Assembly: GCF_910592395.1 (NCBI RefSeq)
Contig: NC_088322.1
Span: 4,771,431 to 4,835,430, forward strand
Direction: 5' to 3'
From: Lineus longissimus
Lineage: Eukaryota; Nemertea; Pilidiophora; Heteronemertea; Lineidae
DNA length: 64,000 bases
Below, one piece after another: positions 10,866 to 23,068 of the stretch. Below the pieces are notes generated by a model. That model saw nothing but the letters and a program-made list of their open reading frames with translations, was not told the DNA's origin and did not search any database. How positions within the stretch are numbered: position 1 is the first letter of the stretch; every line of letters begins with the position of its first letter. The translations under genes and the position numbers were made by a program.

Positions 10866-13176
10866 AAAAAGATTCCGCTAAACTCAGAAAGTAAGGTTCA
10901 TCAAATGTATATTAAAGTTACTGGTAATGTTGAGGGGAAGGGGGGGGGGGGCTGGGTGTTGTTTTGAAAGATATGCATAGATTTAAAGGTTTTCCTTGTG
11001 GTGTCTTTTTAGCAACTACCGTGATTGTTAACCCGGCAGGGCAATTGTTCTGTTTCTGGCAAGTGTAATCCTTTTTTTTTTCAACATATCTTCTTGTTGG
11101 GAAAGTGATGACCTCATAGAAATGCTGTGGTCCCCTTTGCCAGAAATGTATACAAATTGAATGTACTGGTAAATTCTGTCATTGCAATATGTGTACTTCG
11201 GACATATTGTTTTGGTGGTTGATGTTGCAGGAATTTTTGGGTCAGCCGAGTGAAGGACAGCAAGTCAGCAATTTTGTTTATGAGGACATCAATACTGCGG
11301 TAGCAAAAATTGTGGGGGGGGGGATTTTCAGGGTTCAATACCCATAATTCATCGTAATGGACAAATGGCACCCTATCTCTTAATGATACACACTCAAGGG
11401 CAAGTTGCCGACAATTTTGTGCAAATATTTCAGCCTATGTTACAGCGACAACAACCTGGGTTCAGGGTTACAAATTCATGGACCGGAACTTTCTGAATAT
11501 CCCATTGTATGCATTTAATGTCACAAGAGATTGCTCTTTTGATGAATACAGTGGATGATTGTACTTACCATCGATTTAATTATGTTATTTTGTGCAAAAA
11601 AACTTGGATCAGTTTACTTTCATCTTCAGTAGCCCAATTAACAACTTGCAAAACAGGGCTCGTTGACTTGTCTGACTGATGTTATTCTTTACGTACCGTG
11701 AATTGCACTTGTCATTGTGATCACAAGCATATTTCCTGGCTCTGGGGGCGGGAATGTGGGATCATTTAGAATTTTAAAGAGAAAAACAAAAAGGTTCCAG
11801 ACAAATGGGAGATATGCTTGTGTTCAGCTTTGGTGACAATGGTGATGTTACCATTGAGCCCCCCATCATAGCTCACAAGATTTTAGTGACTACTGATAAT
11901 GCAGTTCGAATGTTAACAAATAGAAAATGTTCTTATTTCAACTTCGAACAGTTTGATAAAAAGGCATTTCAGTGTCTAATATCATGCCTGAATGTAGGCG
12001 CAAAAGTTCCGCTTTATGATAATTTACTATATCTCACTGTAGAGATCATATGTTATCTTCAGTTAGAAGAGTCGATAGTTAGTGACTTGATACCTATAAT
12101 TCCAAATGGACAAATGGCACCCTATCTCAAAGTGATGCATACTCTCCTTTGCGCTAACTATTGTGACACAGTCGAAAATATTTTCAGAAAGTGCAGGTTG
12201 CCTACTTTTTTGTGCAAATGTGTAAGTCTAAGTTACCGCAAATTTAAACAAAATTACAGAAACGCCAAAAGGCACCATGAATGGTTTGTCACCAAATGCC
12301 AGATTCGGTGCAGGTGCAAAACATGCTCCCAATATCAATCGGAGAGATTGCGTCAGATGTTTAAAAACGACGAGAATGCGTATTCTAATCCGTATTATGG
12401 CCCTTTTGAAAGATCACCATTGCAAAATCTTCCAATCTAAATTCTATGTGCAAGACACTGTAAAACAAGTCCCAGTTATTTTTGGCAAATAACTTAGCAG
12501 ACACTTCAAAAACAAGTGATTTTTTGATGGGCCCCAGTCTAAAAAATTAACTGCTCTCATGGTATGCATTTGACTCGAGGTTGAATTTTTGAATTTTTGA
12601 ATTTTTGTTGAGGAGACAATAATTTTGTATCGATTTGATAATGTTTTTTTGGTACAAAGGGGTGGGGTTAAAAATTTTCTTTCACGTCTTGAAATAGGTT
12701 GCCAGGCTACTCAAGATGCAGCAAGATGATATAATTAATCATATGCGTGCACTATATCACACGTTGTACTATTTTTTGTATGTTTTCATGTTTTTTCTTG
12801 AGATATTTCTTATTCATTTTCAAAAGTAAATTACCCTGCAGTTTTACGAGCCTTGCCTTGAAAAGGAGTTGCCTAGTGAGCTAACCGAAATTATCCGTAC
12901 ACTTGTCATGTTACTTTACAATACCTCATTGACTTCTTCTTCTTCTGAGTTCGAAAATTCAGACACATGCAAAACAGTCACTCCGTTTTCAGTAACAAGG
13001 TCGGCTATCCACTACATTTTCAATGCGAACTGTGCCAATTTGATTACGCTTATAATCACGGTCTTTATTAAGGTATCGGTTTGCCCAGGAAAACTACGTG
13101 CTTAGCCGGAGAGGAAATAATGACGCAAAAGAAACAGACAAAAGATTAGTTCATTTTGAGATGCGCAAGGCCCGCA
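10866..13176 (+). repeat. Tandem duplication unit, copy 3 (2311 bp, fullest copy)
   Basis: Same unit, but with 152 extra bases (about 12946-13097) missing from copies 1 and 2, and without their premature stop. The extra bases continue a plausible coding exon (12842-13071, beginning FYEPCLEKELPSEL, preceded by CTGCAG and followed by GTATCG). This copy therefore looks closest to the ancestor. Confidence 0.95.
11805..12440 (+). CDS. Degenerate BTB/POZ-like protein, fullest copy
   Basis: The 211-residue frame starts at ATG just after a possible acceptor (GGTTCCAG). Residues about 8-95 resemble a BTB fold: IIAHKILVTTDNAV matches the 'HK..L...S' strand-helix, FDKKAFQCLISCL the second block, and LLYLTVEIICYLQLEESIV the closing 'A..YLQL..L' helix. 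The tail is cysteine-rich (CQIRCRCKTC). Possible neighbouring exons in the same unit are EFLGQPSEGQQVSNFVYED near 11230 and FYEPCLEK at 12842. BTB domains mediate dimerisation and cullin-3 adaptor roles; nothing here shows which. The family call rests on pattern similarity only. Confidence 0.45.
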   Translation: MGDMLVFSFGDNGDVTIEPPIIAHKILVTTDNAVRMLTNRKCSYFNFEQFDKKAFQCLISCLNVGAKVPLYDNLLYLTVEIICYLQLEESIVSDLIPIIPNGQMAPYLKVMHTLLCANYCDTVENIFRKCRLPTFLCKCVSLSYRKFKQNYRNAKRHHEWFVTKCQIRCRCKTCSQYQSERLRQMFKNDENAYSNPYYGPFERSPLQNLPI

Positions 13177-15015
13177 TTTTGTTACAAAGGTAAACCAATA
13201 CCTCTACCCACGGTGATAATGCCTTTGCCAAAACCAACACGGATTACAACAGATATTTTTAGTTTGTAAAATATTTGTAAATGTAATAAATGTAAAAATG
13301 TAATAAATGTAATAAATGTACCAATTTTTAATATTTTGTACGACTCCATTATAAGACTTTTGGCCAGGCATGGCTTCACTTCCTACGCAATTTTTACATC
13401 AGTCTTAACTCAAACTGTCCGCTCATCACTCATTATGTAAAAGTTGCATTCGCGAAATCAGCAAAATGTCTAAATTACATGGTCCGTTATCATACTGCCT
13501 TTTGTCTTCGTAGGACAGAATTGGGAACCGATTGATTGGCGAAAATGCCACAATCTTTGTTGGAAATGAATAAAAATTACCATAGTGAAATATACAATCG
13601 TTGTTTCTTGTTTTATGTTGCTTATTTGAAACGGGAATGTGTTGCACAGGAATTTGTAAGTGTCCCCCTAAAAACCTAGAGGTAACGTTGATGACTCTCG
13701 AGTATGTTTGTATGATTGTAAGATTGTAAGATTGTATGAAAGAATTAAGTTATGAGGTAAAATATATCATGCATAGTAATCTCTAGGTTTTAAGGATTTT
13801 ATAAAACCACTGAACTTGGATCACATTTAACTTGTCCCTAAATTTTTATTGTGACTTTGTCCTTAAAAAAGGACTGCTGGATGATTAGATATTAATATTA
13901 AACACGGAATCGATTTTTATGCAACACAGCAATGATAAGGATGATGTTATTTAAGTGACTGTCAAGATGTCGATTATTTTGGATACATTGATGGAAATAT
14001 AAAGGGGTCATGGAAGAGGACCTCGTAATGGAGCTTAAAATGGCGAGTCTCATTTTGGACAAAATCCATATTTATTGGCAAAAAGTCGATGCGCTGTTAT
14101 GCCAGACCACAAGATTTTGCATTTGAAATAGCTAGTATATATAACTTTATTTCAGTCCTAACTTGATAACAAATACATGTATGTAGGGCTAAAAGGTACC
14201 CTCAAACCTCCGAGTGAATAACTCGAAGCTAAAACATAGCTCAAGGGACTTTTTCTAATTTACTGGATACCCCTACTCGGCCAGTTGCCAGCTCCGTAAA
14301 GTTTTGAGAAAAAACAAACAACATATATATATGACTGCTAAGAACACTTAAGCTGTGCAATACGAATAAGAAGTTTCAGTATTAACATATATCATGGGTT
14401 CGAATGTGTGGGGGGGGGGGAGGCAGGGGCCTTCGAGATTCGAACTCATGACCTCAACAAATATTCAGTTCTTTCACCACCAGCACCAGCACAAGCCTGT
14501 TGAAAGTGATGGTATTCGTGGGGTCATGTGTGACTTTGGCGAGGATATGGGTACATAACTCGTACTAATTTTGAGCTTCAATCATCATTTCCATGTAACA
14601 TCAAATCAATGCTTTACAAACTTCGGTCTGGATTGGGGTTTGGATGGGACAGAACACTATGTGCATCCATCCTCCTCTTGGCAAGGGACAGAAATAAGTC
14701 CAGTGCTATGACTGTATCAAAATAATTAAGAAAAACAACTATTATAGTTATCATAATATTGTAATTGACCAACAGTCTACAAACGTCACCAGTAATAGGA
14801 ATACAGTACACGTATAGAAAATGGACAGAGAGAAATCGATCAGATAAGCAATAAATGCAAAAATAACATGGGTGTAAATGTATGGAAAGAGATCAGTGAA
14901 CACAGATTGAAATAATGCACTCCAGTGCATTCAAACTTCCATGCTTGGATCAAAATGCAAGAGTTCTTCTATATTTCATTTCAGTTTTTCAATACATAAG
15001 TATCAACACTATCAA
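13177..15015. other. AT-rich stretch without a visible gene
   Basis: Contains low-complexity TGTAATAAATGTAA repeats (about 13270-13320), GATTGTAAGATTGTAAGATTG near 13715, and a ten-base G run at 14410. No coding exon or recognisable element is visible. Confidence 0.6.
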
Positions 15016-17723
15016 CCAGGGGCCACTGAGCTCACCATACAGATAGTTGGTGGTTAGGAATTCATCCCGTTCAAGGAACATGCTACGTGTATAGTATATA
15101 GGTCAAATAAAAATGGGTATGACATGTGTTGTATCCTGGCTTGGAATACCTACCATAAAAATATTATTAAAAGCAAGTCACCAATAAAGCGAGATAGTGC
15201 ACTTTTTACCTTTTCGGTTATGGCCCCCTGTTAGCCAAGTTGAGCATTGGACCGAAATTCGGTGTGCTTGTGCTTGATGTAAATGAAAACAAACTGCCTC
15301 ATTGGTCAATGGTTTCAATCATTGGAAATATCCGAACCAAACCAAACGATGGGTAAATAGCAGCATACATTGGTACAGCGACTTGTTACATCTTCCAGAA
15401 ATGTCAGAATGTCTCGTATTCTGTGAATTATATTACAGTGACGTCACCAAAGTTAAATTGCGGGAAATATGAGTGCTCCGGCTGGACGTGCGAGTTTCGA
15501 AAGAAAACTTGCCTTTTATTTGTTGTTTAGTATTTTATTTCTGAAGGTCCACTCTGTTCATTCGAAATTGGTCGAAAACTTTAAACTTTAAAACTTGAGT
15601 TTGAATATTCATAGCATTATGTGTGGCCTACATTAACTCGATCGTTAAAACACAAAAAATATTCACGCTTATTCTCATGCCAGTTTTTGTACACTCTCTG
15701 TTAAGTTGACTTCAATTTTATTGTTTTTTACTCTATTAAGTGGACACGTAGGCTCGTCCACTTTATGTGGTCAAGCCTTAATGCCGTGATCAATGGGAAT
15801 ACAGCGTCCCCGAAAATGTCCCCATAACCGATGACTGATGCTACTATAGTTTACACCAATGTTGTTCAATTTCTGTTAAGTTGGCTTGAATGTTTATTTC
15901 TTCTACTCTTTTTAGTGGACACAAAGACTGGTCCACTTTATACTGTCGATTGAGATGCAGCGTCCCCAAAAATGTCCCCATAACCAGTAATTGATGTCCC
16001 CTTTGCACCTATGCTGTTCACTCTCAGTTTAGTTCACTTCATTTTTTATCTTTACTCTATTAAGTGGACACGAAGGCTACGGTTGAGCTACAATGCCTCG
16101 ATTGATGGAGATACAGCATCCCAAGATGTTCACTCTGTTTAGTTGACTTCAATGTTGTTGTTTTTATATCAAGAGGACACGAAGGCTGGTCCACTACATA
16201 CGGTGATTGATTGAGATGCAGCGTTCCCAAAAATGTTCCCATGTGATAAATGTCCCCTTTGCACCAATGTTGTATTTACACTGTACATAATATAAAAACA
16301 CTTCGATGAGCGTAATCAAACTGAAAATGGCCATGGCCAAAGGTTCCTGCTCACTTAAGTGGGGGCCAGGGGCCATTTTGCTTACCGTCTAGATATTTGG
16401 TGGTTACGAATTTATCCTGGTTTATGCTACATCTATAGATTATAGGTTAAACCAAAGTTTGTATGATATGTGATGCATCGCTGCTTTGAGTACCTACCAA
16501 AAAAATATCATTGAAAACAAGTCACTAATTAGAGCGATATTGCACTTTTTACCTCTTTTCGTTTTGGCCTCCTGATGGCCATGTCGAGAAACAGATCAGA
16601 TGGAAATCAGGTGTCCAATGTTACATGACGTAGGGAGTCATGTGTACCAAATTTCAAATTCATAGCTTTAGTGGTTAAGAAATGCACCACAGTTACACTC
16701 AAACGGACAATTTACGCCATTTGACCTATGTGACCTTGAAAATTCAGTCAGTGTTGATGAGAATGGTGACATGATTGGTGACTATTCTCTCAAGGACCTT
16801 AACCCAACAACAGGAAAATTCGAGGTAGGTTTTCTCAAGTGGTCCTCATCCTTCAAATTCTGTTGTTTACAGGCATTGGGACGTTTTCAGTGCTAACAGT
16901 AATCGGCCAAAATCTTTTGCCCGTGGAAATCACGAAATTGGTTGTCATTATGAAACTAACGTAACAGAGTAAAGCACACATTCTAGAATGTCTCAATTAT
17001 TAACCATAACAGGTGGATTTTGTGTTCTGTAGATCTGGTGTGGAAGTAGAGAAATGTCTCGCTAAAAAATGAGTAGCCTATACTGTGTTTAGACAGATCA
17101 TGGTGTATGGTTGTATATTAAGGCCATAAACGTCAAAGCAAAACCCATAGGATATGTGATGTATCCTTGCTTGGAGAACCTACTATAAAACTATCATTGA
17201 AAACACGCGAGATATTGCACTTTTTACCTTTTTTAGTTTTGACTCCCTGGTGGCCAAGTTGAGAATCAGAACATACCGAAATTCAGTGTCAGAGGCTATA
17301 TGACGGAGCAGTCATGTGTACCAAATTTTAAGTTCATAGCTTTATCAATTAAGTAACATGCCATAGTTACACTCAAATGGCCAATTTACGCCATTTGGTC
17401 AAATCAAAAATCCATATGTTATGTGATGTATCCTTGCTAGGAGAACCTACCATGGCATAAAGATTTTATCGAAAAGGAGTAACTCATCAGAGAGATATCA
17501 CACTTTTTAGGTTTCCACTTCTGACCCAGATGGTGGCCAAGTCAAGAATTTGATCGGACTGAAATTCATTTTCAGAGGTCACCTGACCTGGGGGTCCTGT
17601 GTACAAAGTTTCAAGTTCATAGCACTCGTGGTTAAAAAACAAGCCACTGTTGTTGAAGAAGGTTTCGAACGACGACGACGGACACCGCAGCGTTGTATAG
17701 ACTCCCCTGCGGTGCGCCAAAAT
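15016..17723 (+). repeat. Dispersed repeat cluster with CCAGGGGCCA...CTCACC start and GTATAGACTCCCCT end
   Basis: Begins CCAGGGGCCACTGAGCTCACC and ends with (GAC)n, then GTATAGACTCCCCTGCGGTG, the same ends as the clearer copies at 30418-32127 and 38095-39995. A second internal start lies at 16365. Interior units carry degenerate ACCTACCATAAAA, GGTGGCCAAGT and TGACCTATGTGACCTTG. It is old and heavily diverged. Confidence 0.65.
15690..16260 (+). repeat. Degenerate tandem repeat, about four units of 110-175 bp
   Basis: Each unit holds a CTCT..TTAAGTTGACTTCAA-like start, ACTCTATTAAGTGGACACG, GGTCCACTTTAT and CGTCCCCAAAAATGTCCCC. Units start near 15690, 15865, 16015 and 16125. A reverse-oriented unit flanks the TTAA MITE at 27.1-27.7 kb. 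Confidence 0.75.
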
Positions 17724-18760
17724 CTTATGCTACTTAAAATTAAACTGCTTCGATATACATCATTCGAACCATATCACAAACTTGCACTTGATCAGAGGCC
17801 CATAAAGATTTATGATTAGAAAAAGGCCTAACCAGCCACCACATGCAAGGGCAAATATCTTAAATGCAATACAATTCCACAAGACCAAAAGGAGATAAAT
17901 ACAATGAGAGTCAAGTGAACAAATATATACAACAGGAACATACAGAAGGTCTACATTTCATAATTCATTGAACCCTGTGTAATCATTTATGATGAGGCTA
18001 GGAATGTAGATGTCAACCACAATGAATGGTACAACCAGTGTAACTACAATATATTTTCAGTTGCCTACATGCAAAACAAAGCAGGAAAAAAACAGGAAAT
18101 AAAAAAGGGTTATTGACCCTCCGTTTTGAAAGTCCTTCCAGGGGTTGGGCAAAATTAGGGTAATCATTTAGCTTCGAAGGGAGATAAGTCATGACCAAAA
18201 AATGTTTCATTGCGTCTTTTCCAATTAGAAATCTGTTCTGTGATGTTGTTTGTAACATGTGCCAGATGACTCATGAAGTAACCGGAAAAGTGTCCACATA
18301 TGGCCATTTTGCCCACTTAGACTGCCTGTGTCTCATAAGTTCATGAGAACCCCAAATAAATTAAAATGTTTTGGTATCTCATCTACATACTAGTGCTTCC
18401 AAGCATTGGAATAATAAATATTAGAATAACATGAAAATTGGCATCTGGAACTACTTTGGGCGCCATCGTATTCAACTTCTTCATGAGTGTCCCAAATGAA
18501 AAACAGTGGCGAAATTTACACATACCCTTGTCAGTCCACTATCAGTAAGTAATTCAGGTGGTGCACTCCTGAAGTTGAAATATTATGATAATTTTGGTTC
18601 TGAAGTTTGGGAGTTCAGTCAAACATCACTGAAACTTTCAGCCAGATCCAGTGGGTCAAGGGTTCTGACTGTCTGAATTTCTAAATCAGCAGCAATGCCA
18701 ACACTGAACACCCCCTTTGTCGACCCCAAAAATAGGTACTGTCAACTTTTTAAAAAATGT
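17724..18760. other. No gene seen
   Basis: Unique-looking, non-coding sequence with stops in all frames at short intervals. No repeat ends were recognised. Confidence 0.5.
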
Positions 18761-19960
18761 CGACCGGTTATGGGTTTACATTGACCGCCGCATCATGCAA
18801 TGACTGGACCAAACTGAAATTCAGTGTCAGAGGATATTGGACTTAGGGGGTTATGGAAGACAGACACCGCACTTGTAGACCCCTCCATGTCCTCGGACCG
18901 GTGAGACAAGAAGGGTACAAAACATTGTCTGCAGCGAATGGGTTAAATATCCTGCAGTTTGAATTACAATGTGTCAGTGACATTTTTTTAACTTTTATCC
19001 CTCGGATCACCTGACAAAGTGGTACATGGACAATTGATTTCAGTTTTTGACCCCTGGTGGCCAAGTTAAGGGTCACATTGAACCAAAATTTGCTTCAAAG
19101 GTCAACTGACCTAGGGGGTCAAACATTTAAAGTCTCAAACCCATAACCTCAGTGGTTAGGAAATGTCCCATAATTACACTCTGCAATTTTTTACGCCATA
19201 GGGCATCTGTGACCTTGAAAAAATACGTCAAATCACAAACCCGTACGATATGCAATGTATCCTTGCTAGGAGTACACCTACCACAAAAATGTTATCAAAA
19301 CCGAATCAGTAACAGGTGAGTTCTGATACTTTAGGTTTTCAGTTTTGGCCTGCTGGCGGCCAAGTCAAGAATTAGACCAAACCAAAATTCAGTGTCAGAG
19401 GTCACCTGACCTAGGGGACCATGTGTAACAGGCCCCTGTTTTTGAAAAAGGTCACAGACGTCGATGGACACTATGGTACTATATAGCCTCACCATACCAA
19501 TGAGTTAAAAAATCATGACAGACCCTTAAAATAATTAATTGCGTCTAGATGATATCATGTAGGGCGCATTGTTTTCCAAAATTATGGCCATTATAATTAC
19601 AGCTACAGCTGTGGTTCATGGCATTTGACTCCTGTGAAAAGTAGGCAAAATAAAAAAATACAATTTGTGGCAATCAAGCAAGTAGTTTTAAAGGAATGAT
19701 TGCACTTTTTTATGTTTTTAGATCTGACTTCCTGGTGGCCAAAACCAGAGTGAACTGAACTTTCGTCTCCGAGATCACCTCATCATGGGGTACATACTAC
19801 ATATGTACCAAATAAGAAATTAAGAGTCATTGCAGAAAGAAACGTGCCATAGTTATACATGTAGCCTGAAAGTGAAAGCCAACTCACACCTTTTGATCTC
19901 TGTGACCTTGAAAAGTGGGTCAAATAAGAAATGCTGTATGACCTAATGGTCCTTATTATG
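18760..19960 (+). repeat. Decayed copy of the GGTGGCCAAG / TGACCTTGAAAA repeat family
   Basis: Contains GGTGGCCAAGTTAAG, CTGACCTAGGGGG, GGCATCTGTGACCTTG and a second set near 19710-19920 (CTGGTGGCCAAAACC, TGATCTCTGTGACCTTG). The internal units are the same as at 30.4-32.1 kb but much more diverged, and no clear ends are visible. Confidence 0.6.
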
Positions 19961-20167
19961 TAAAAGAGAGATCTGCAAATAATCATATGACAATGAAATG
20001 GTAAACAATAAAACTAGAATTCCGAAATTTGCTGGTAGCAAATTTGATAGTCCCCAGGTAGTCATGACTCCAGGGTTGTTTTGAGGGCAATATCGTTAGA
20101 GTTGGTCTTGAGTATGGGAACCTGAAGGTCCGTGAGGCACCTGGGGAGAGAAGACTAGTTGAACGAT

Positions 20168-20722
20168 GGGCATAAATTAAAATAGGAGTGCGGGAACAAG
20201 GTTTTTTTAGCAGGAGGAAAGCGAGAACATTTTGCGCCGACGTATTCCGATTTGACTGGTTAGTGGTGAAATCTGCTTTTACTTTTCGTTTTTCTAGTTC
20301 GAACGTTGTCTGAATTAAAGATGCTTTCCCAATGCTTGACTGGTCTGGCAAGAGGCATTGCCAGGAAAACGTGACGTCATTTTGCCCATTCTTCTTACCG
20401 CACGCCCTCCCTCTCCGTAAAACTTCCTGACATGGTGTGAAGTGGGAGAGCGCACAATGGGAACCACACTGCCGCGATGTTAATAGTTTCTATTAATAGA
20501 ATTCAGCGGCAGAGATTTTAAGCACGGAAAAAGTAGATTAACTTGGCTAATCTCAATGTATTTTACCCAGGAATGTTTTCAAGGCGAGAGAAACATCTGA
20601 TTTAAGTACTGCGCTTATTAGATTTCATGTTCATGCCGAAGATTGGCCTAAAACGTGGACGAAAAGAGTGCATTATCGAGTGTTGGAGAGGTCACGTGAT
20701 TGTACGAGAAACCTGAGCGAAA
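20168..20722 (+). repeat. Dispersed noncoding repeat, inverted copy of 40374-40930
   Basis: About 555 bp, colinear with the reverse complement of 40374-40930, with shared phrases such as GAACCACACTGCCGCGATG, GGAAGTTTTACGGAGAG (opposite strand) and CACGTGA. Identity is high, with scattered indels. No ORF. The family is unknown to me; the ends look like a MITE or solo fragment, but no target duplication is evident. Confidence 0.85.
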
Positions 20723-20730
20723 ACAATACT

Positions 20731-20762
20731 GACTCCAGCTCCCAGAGGGAGGAGCTGGAGTC
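20731..20762. repeat. Perfect 12-bp hairpin
   Basis: GACTCCAGCTCC (20731-20742) and GGAGCTGGAGTC (20751-20762) form a perfect stem with an 8-base loop. It sits between the dispersed repeat and a direct-repeat pair. Confidence 0.85.
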
Positions 20763-20773
20763 ATAAAAATGCA

Positions 20774-21115
20774 TCTAAAGCATCGAAATATTCTGAGTTT
20801 TGAAAAATCGTTTTGCGATAGTCCATGAATCGAATTGGGTTTCTTTATGATACCTCCATCGTCACATCGCTCGACCAACTCCTGAGAATAATGACGTCAT
20901 TATGATGGGGCGGAGCTTATGCTAATGTATCAGCGTCTTGCCTCTGCGCATGTCACAGCGCATGTCAAATTGAATCGCGGCTTCAGCATGTTGGGAGAAG
21001 ACGATCAGACGATATCTCAGCAAAAAATGCTTCAAAAGTATCGAAATACTCAGGATTTTAAAAATACTTTTGCGATAGTCCATAGATTGAATTGGGTTTG
21101 GTGGCGTAAGGGTGA
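20774..21115 (+). repeat. Direct repeat pair of about 75 bp
   Basis: 20774-20850 and 21028-21104 share TATCGAAATA-type text, then TTTTGCGATAGTCCAT and TTGAATTGGGTTT or a close variant. They suggest an older local duplication. Confidence 0.7.
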
Positions 21116-21468
21116 TTGATTTCTGGTTTATTTAGCCGTTTTGCTGGACTACCGCAATAAATGTGTTGGTGGAAGAAAATAACAGTTTCGAGAATTCCAG
21201 GGATATCAATATAGTCCCCAGACGGGATCTGGGGCCTATAATAACACTAACAGTATAAGAACCATGCACACCATGAAAATAAACCACAGTAAATGAAAAA
21301 GATACAATTAGCCATGAATATTGAACAACAACTTGGTGACAAAGGTAACCTGTTTCAATAATTAAATTAGCTCCAATGACAATACATCTATTGGTAAAAT
21401 ACACAGTTCATGTTCATTCAGTTCATGTAAATTATCAACACCTTTCAAACTTTAAACATTGAAATATT

Positions 21469-21501
21469 AACAAGAGGCCCAAGGGCCTGGCGCTCAGCTG
21501 A
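21469..21501 (+). repeat. Terminal motif of a dispersed repeat (AACAAGAGGCCCAAGGGCCT type)
   Basis: 33 bp, starting AACAAGAGGCCC and ending GCTCAGCTGA, reappear reverse-complemented and exact at 60592-60625. AGGCCC/GGGCCT forms a small hairpin. The sequence inward of the two copies is not similar, so only the end is shared. Confidence 0.75.
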
Positions 21502-21974
21502 AATGGATAGGTGAAGGCAAGGGCCAAGTGTGTGTCGGTAACGTTATTATGAGGCAACGTGAAGCTATAACGTCTAGCACGCAGAAGTGCTGATGCGAAA
21601 GACCTTCTTGCTATATCAGTGCATGCTGAAGTACTGAGTTGACGTCACCCTGGTATTATGACGTAAAGTCATTTCTATTGCCGTTGCAGTAGTGGGGTGT
21701 GTGATGACGTCAAGGAGTTGTGTGGTGACGTCAAAGAGTGGAGTCCTTGTCTTCATGCAGCGTAGGTGGAACTAATAACATGCACATGGACACAAGGTAC
21801 ATGATTATTACAGTGTATTTTGTGAGGTGGGGCCTGGTGCTTTACAATGGTCAAATGAACCGACTGTTGTCTGGACATTGATGAAGTGGATGCAGCCAAA
21901 TGTTTGGGACGGTCTTTTTTGTATGTGAAGAAAAGAAGATAAAGAGTTGGTTAACAAAATGAACTTTATTGGTG

Positions 21975-22053
21975 CGGCAGATATTTGATGCCTTTCGGCA
22001 GATATTTGAAGCGCCTTGCGGCAGATATTTGTTGCCTTGCAGCAGATATTTGA
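21975..22053 (+). repeat. Four-copy 21-23 bp tandem repeat
   Basis: GCAGATATTTG recurs at 21977, 21998, 22021 and 22042, separated by variants of ATGCCTTTCG. Confidence 0.85.
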
Positions 22054-22662
22054 TAACGCTCTCCGGGAATGGAAAGCAGTAAAACGAGAAGCACACCTCA
22101 CTCTGAATGTGGGAACAGCAAGTGCTTTCCTGGACTTGAAATGTGCCAACGACTCCTCTTGTAATAACCAACAACAGTTAATCTGTAAAAAAAGAGAAGA
22201 GAAATTAACACTGACTGAATAAAAAAGGGTGACATAGACGGGGAAATGTACACCACCGGATACAGTCTGTGCTTGATCAGGCATCGGTCAGATGATATCC
22301 TGAACAAGGCATCTATGGAAGCAAATCCAGAAAGAGACTTTACCTTCGAAGGGCACACTTATTACTCAGTGAAAAGTCAGTCCTGTGGGCTGTTTTCCAA
22401 TTCAAAATAAAAGTGTAACCTCTTTAAATTAGTCTCACAGACTGAACCATAACACTCAACAGCCAACCGTGCCCACATGATGTGAGCCGAGAGCTGGGCT
22501 TAAAGATGAGCGAGTGGTGTACTACATTTTGAAAATTGTCTATCGTCTACGACATGTGACAGAACAGGATCTAGTGGACTTAATGATGAGGTACTATCAA
22601 ATAAGGTGTCCATCAAATGAATCATGAGGGCCTGTTTGTTGAGTTATACTCTAAGCCTGTCC

Positions 22663-22858
22663 GGTATCAGGCTGTTTCGCTGCATTGCCAGTTCGCTACC
22701 AGTCGTTTCGCTACATGTGGCGGTCGTTTCGTTACATGGTAGGTCGTTTCGCTACATGGGTGGAGTCGTTTCGCTACATGATGGGTACGGTCGTTTCGTT
22801 ACATGGAGGGCGTTTCGCTACATGGGTGGAGTCGTTTCGCGACATGGATGTAGGTCAT
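22663..22858 (+). repeat. Left terminal inverted repeat of the MULE
   Basis: Composed of repeated GTCGTTTCGCTACATGG and GTCGTTTCGTTACATGG modules. A further partial module continues to about 22890 with weaker symmetry. Confidence 0.9.
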
Positions 22859-23068
22859 ATCGCTACATCGTAGGTCGTTTCGCTATATGGGTGGAGTCAT
22901 TATTTTTACTCTATTTTACCCTACTATAATTCCCGGTGGTGACTACAAATTTATTATCACCAATTTAGCATCACCTCTGACCTCCTGAGGGCAGCAGCAA
23001 GACGTGAGCAAATTCTCCTGCGCCGAAATGTCGGCCCGATTGCCGTACCGCCCCAAGGCTTTACTCCT

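Noticed and set aside
14410-14520. tRNA-like B box on the minus strand (GAGATTCGAAC)
   Set aside because: No A box at the right distance and no fold, so too weak to call a SINE.
22624-22929. Arg/Tyr-rich frames at the MULE ends
   Set aside because: Both ends give the same frames because they are inverted repeats of short modules. There is no coding logic beyond the repeats.
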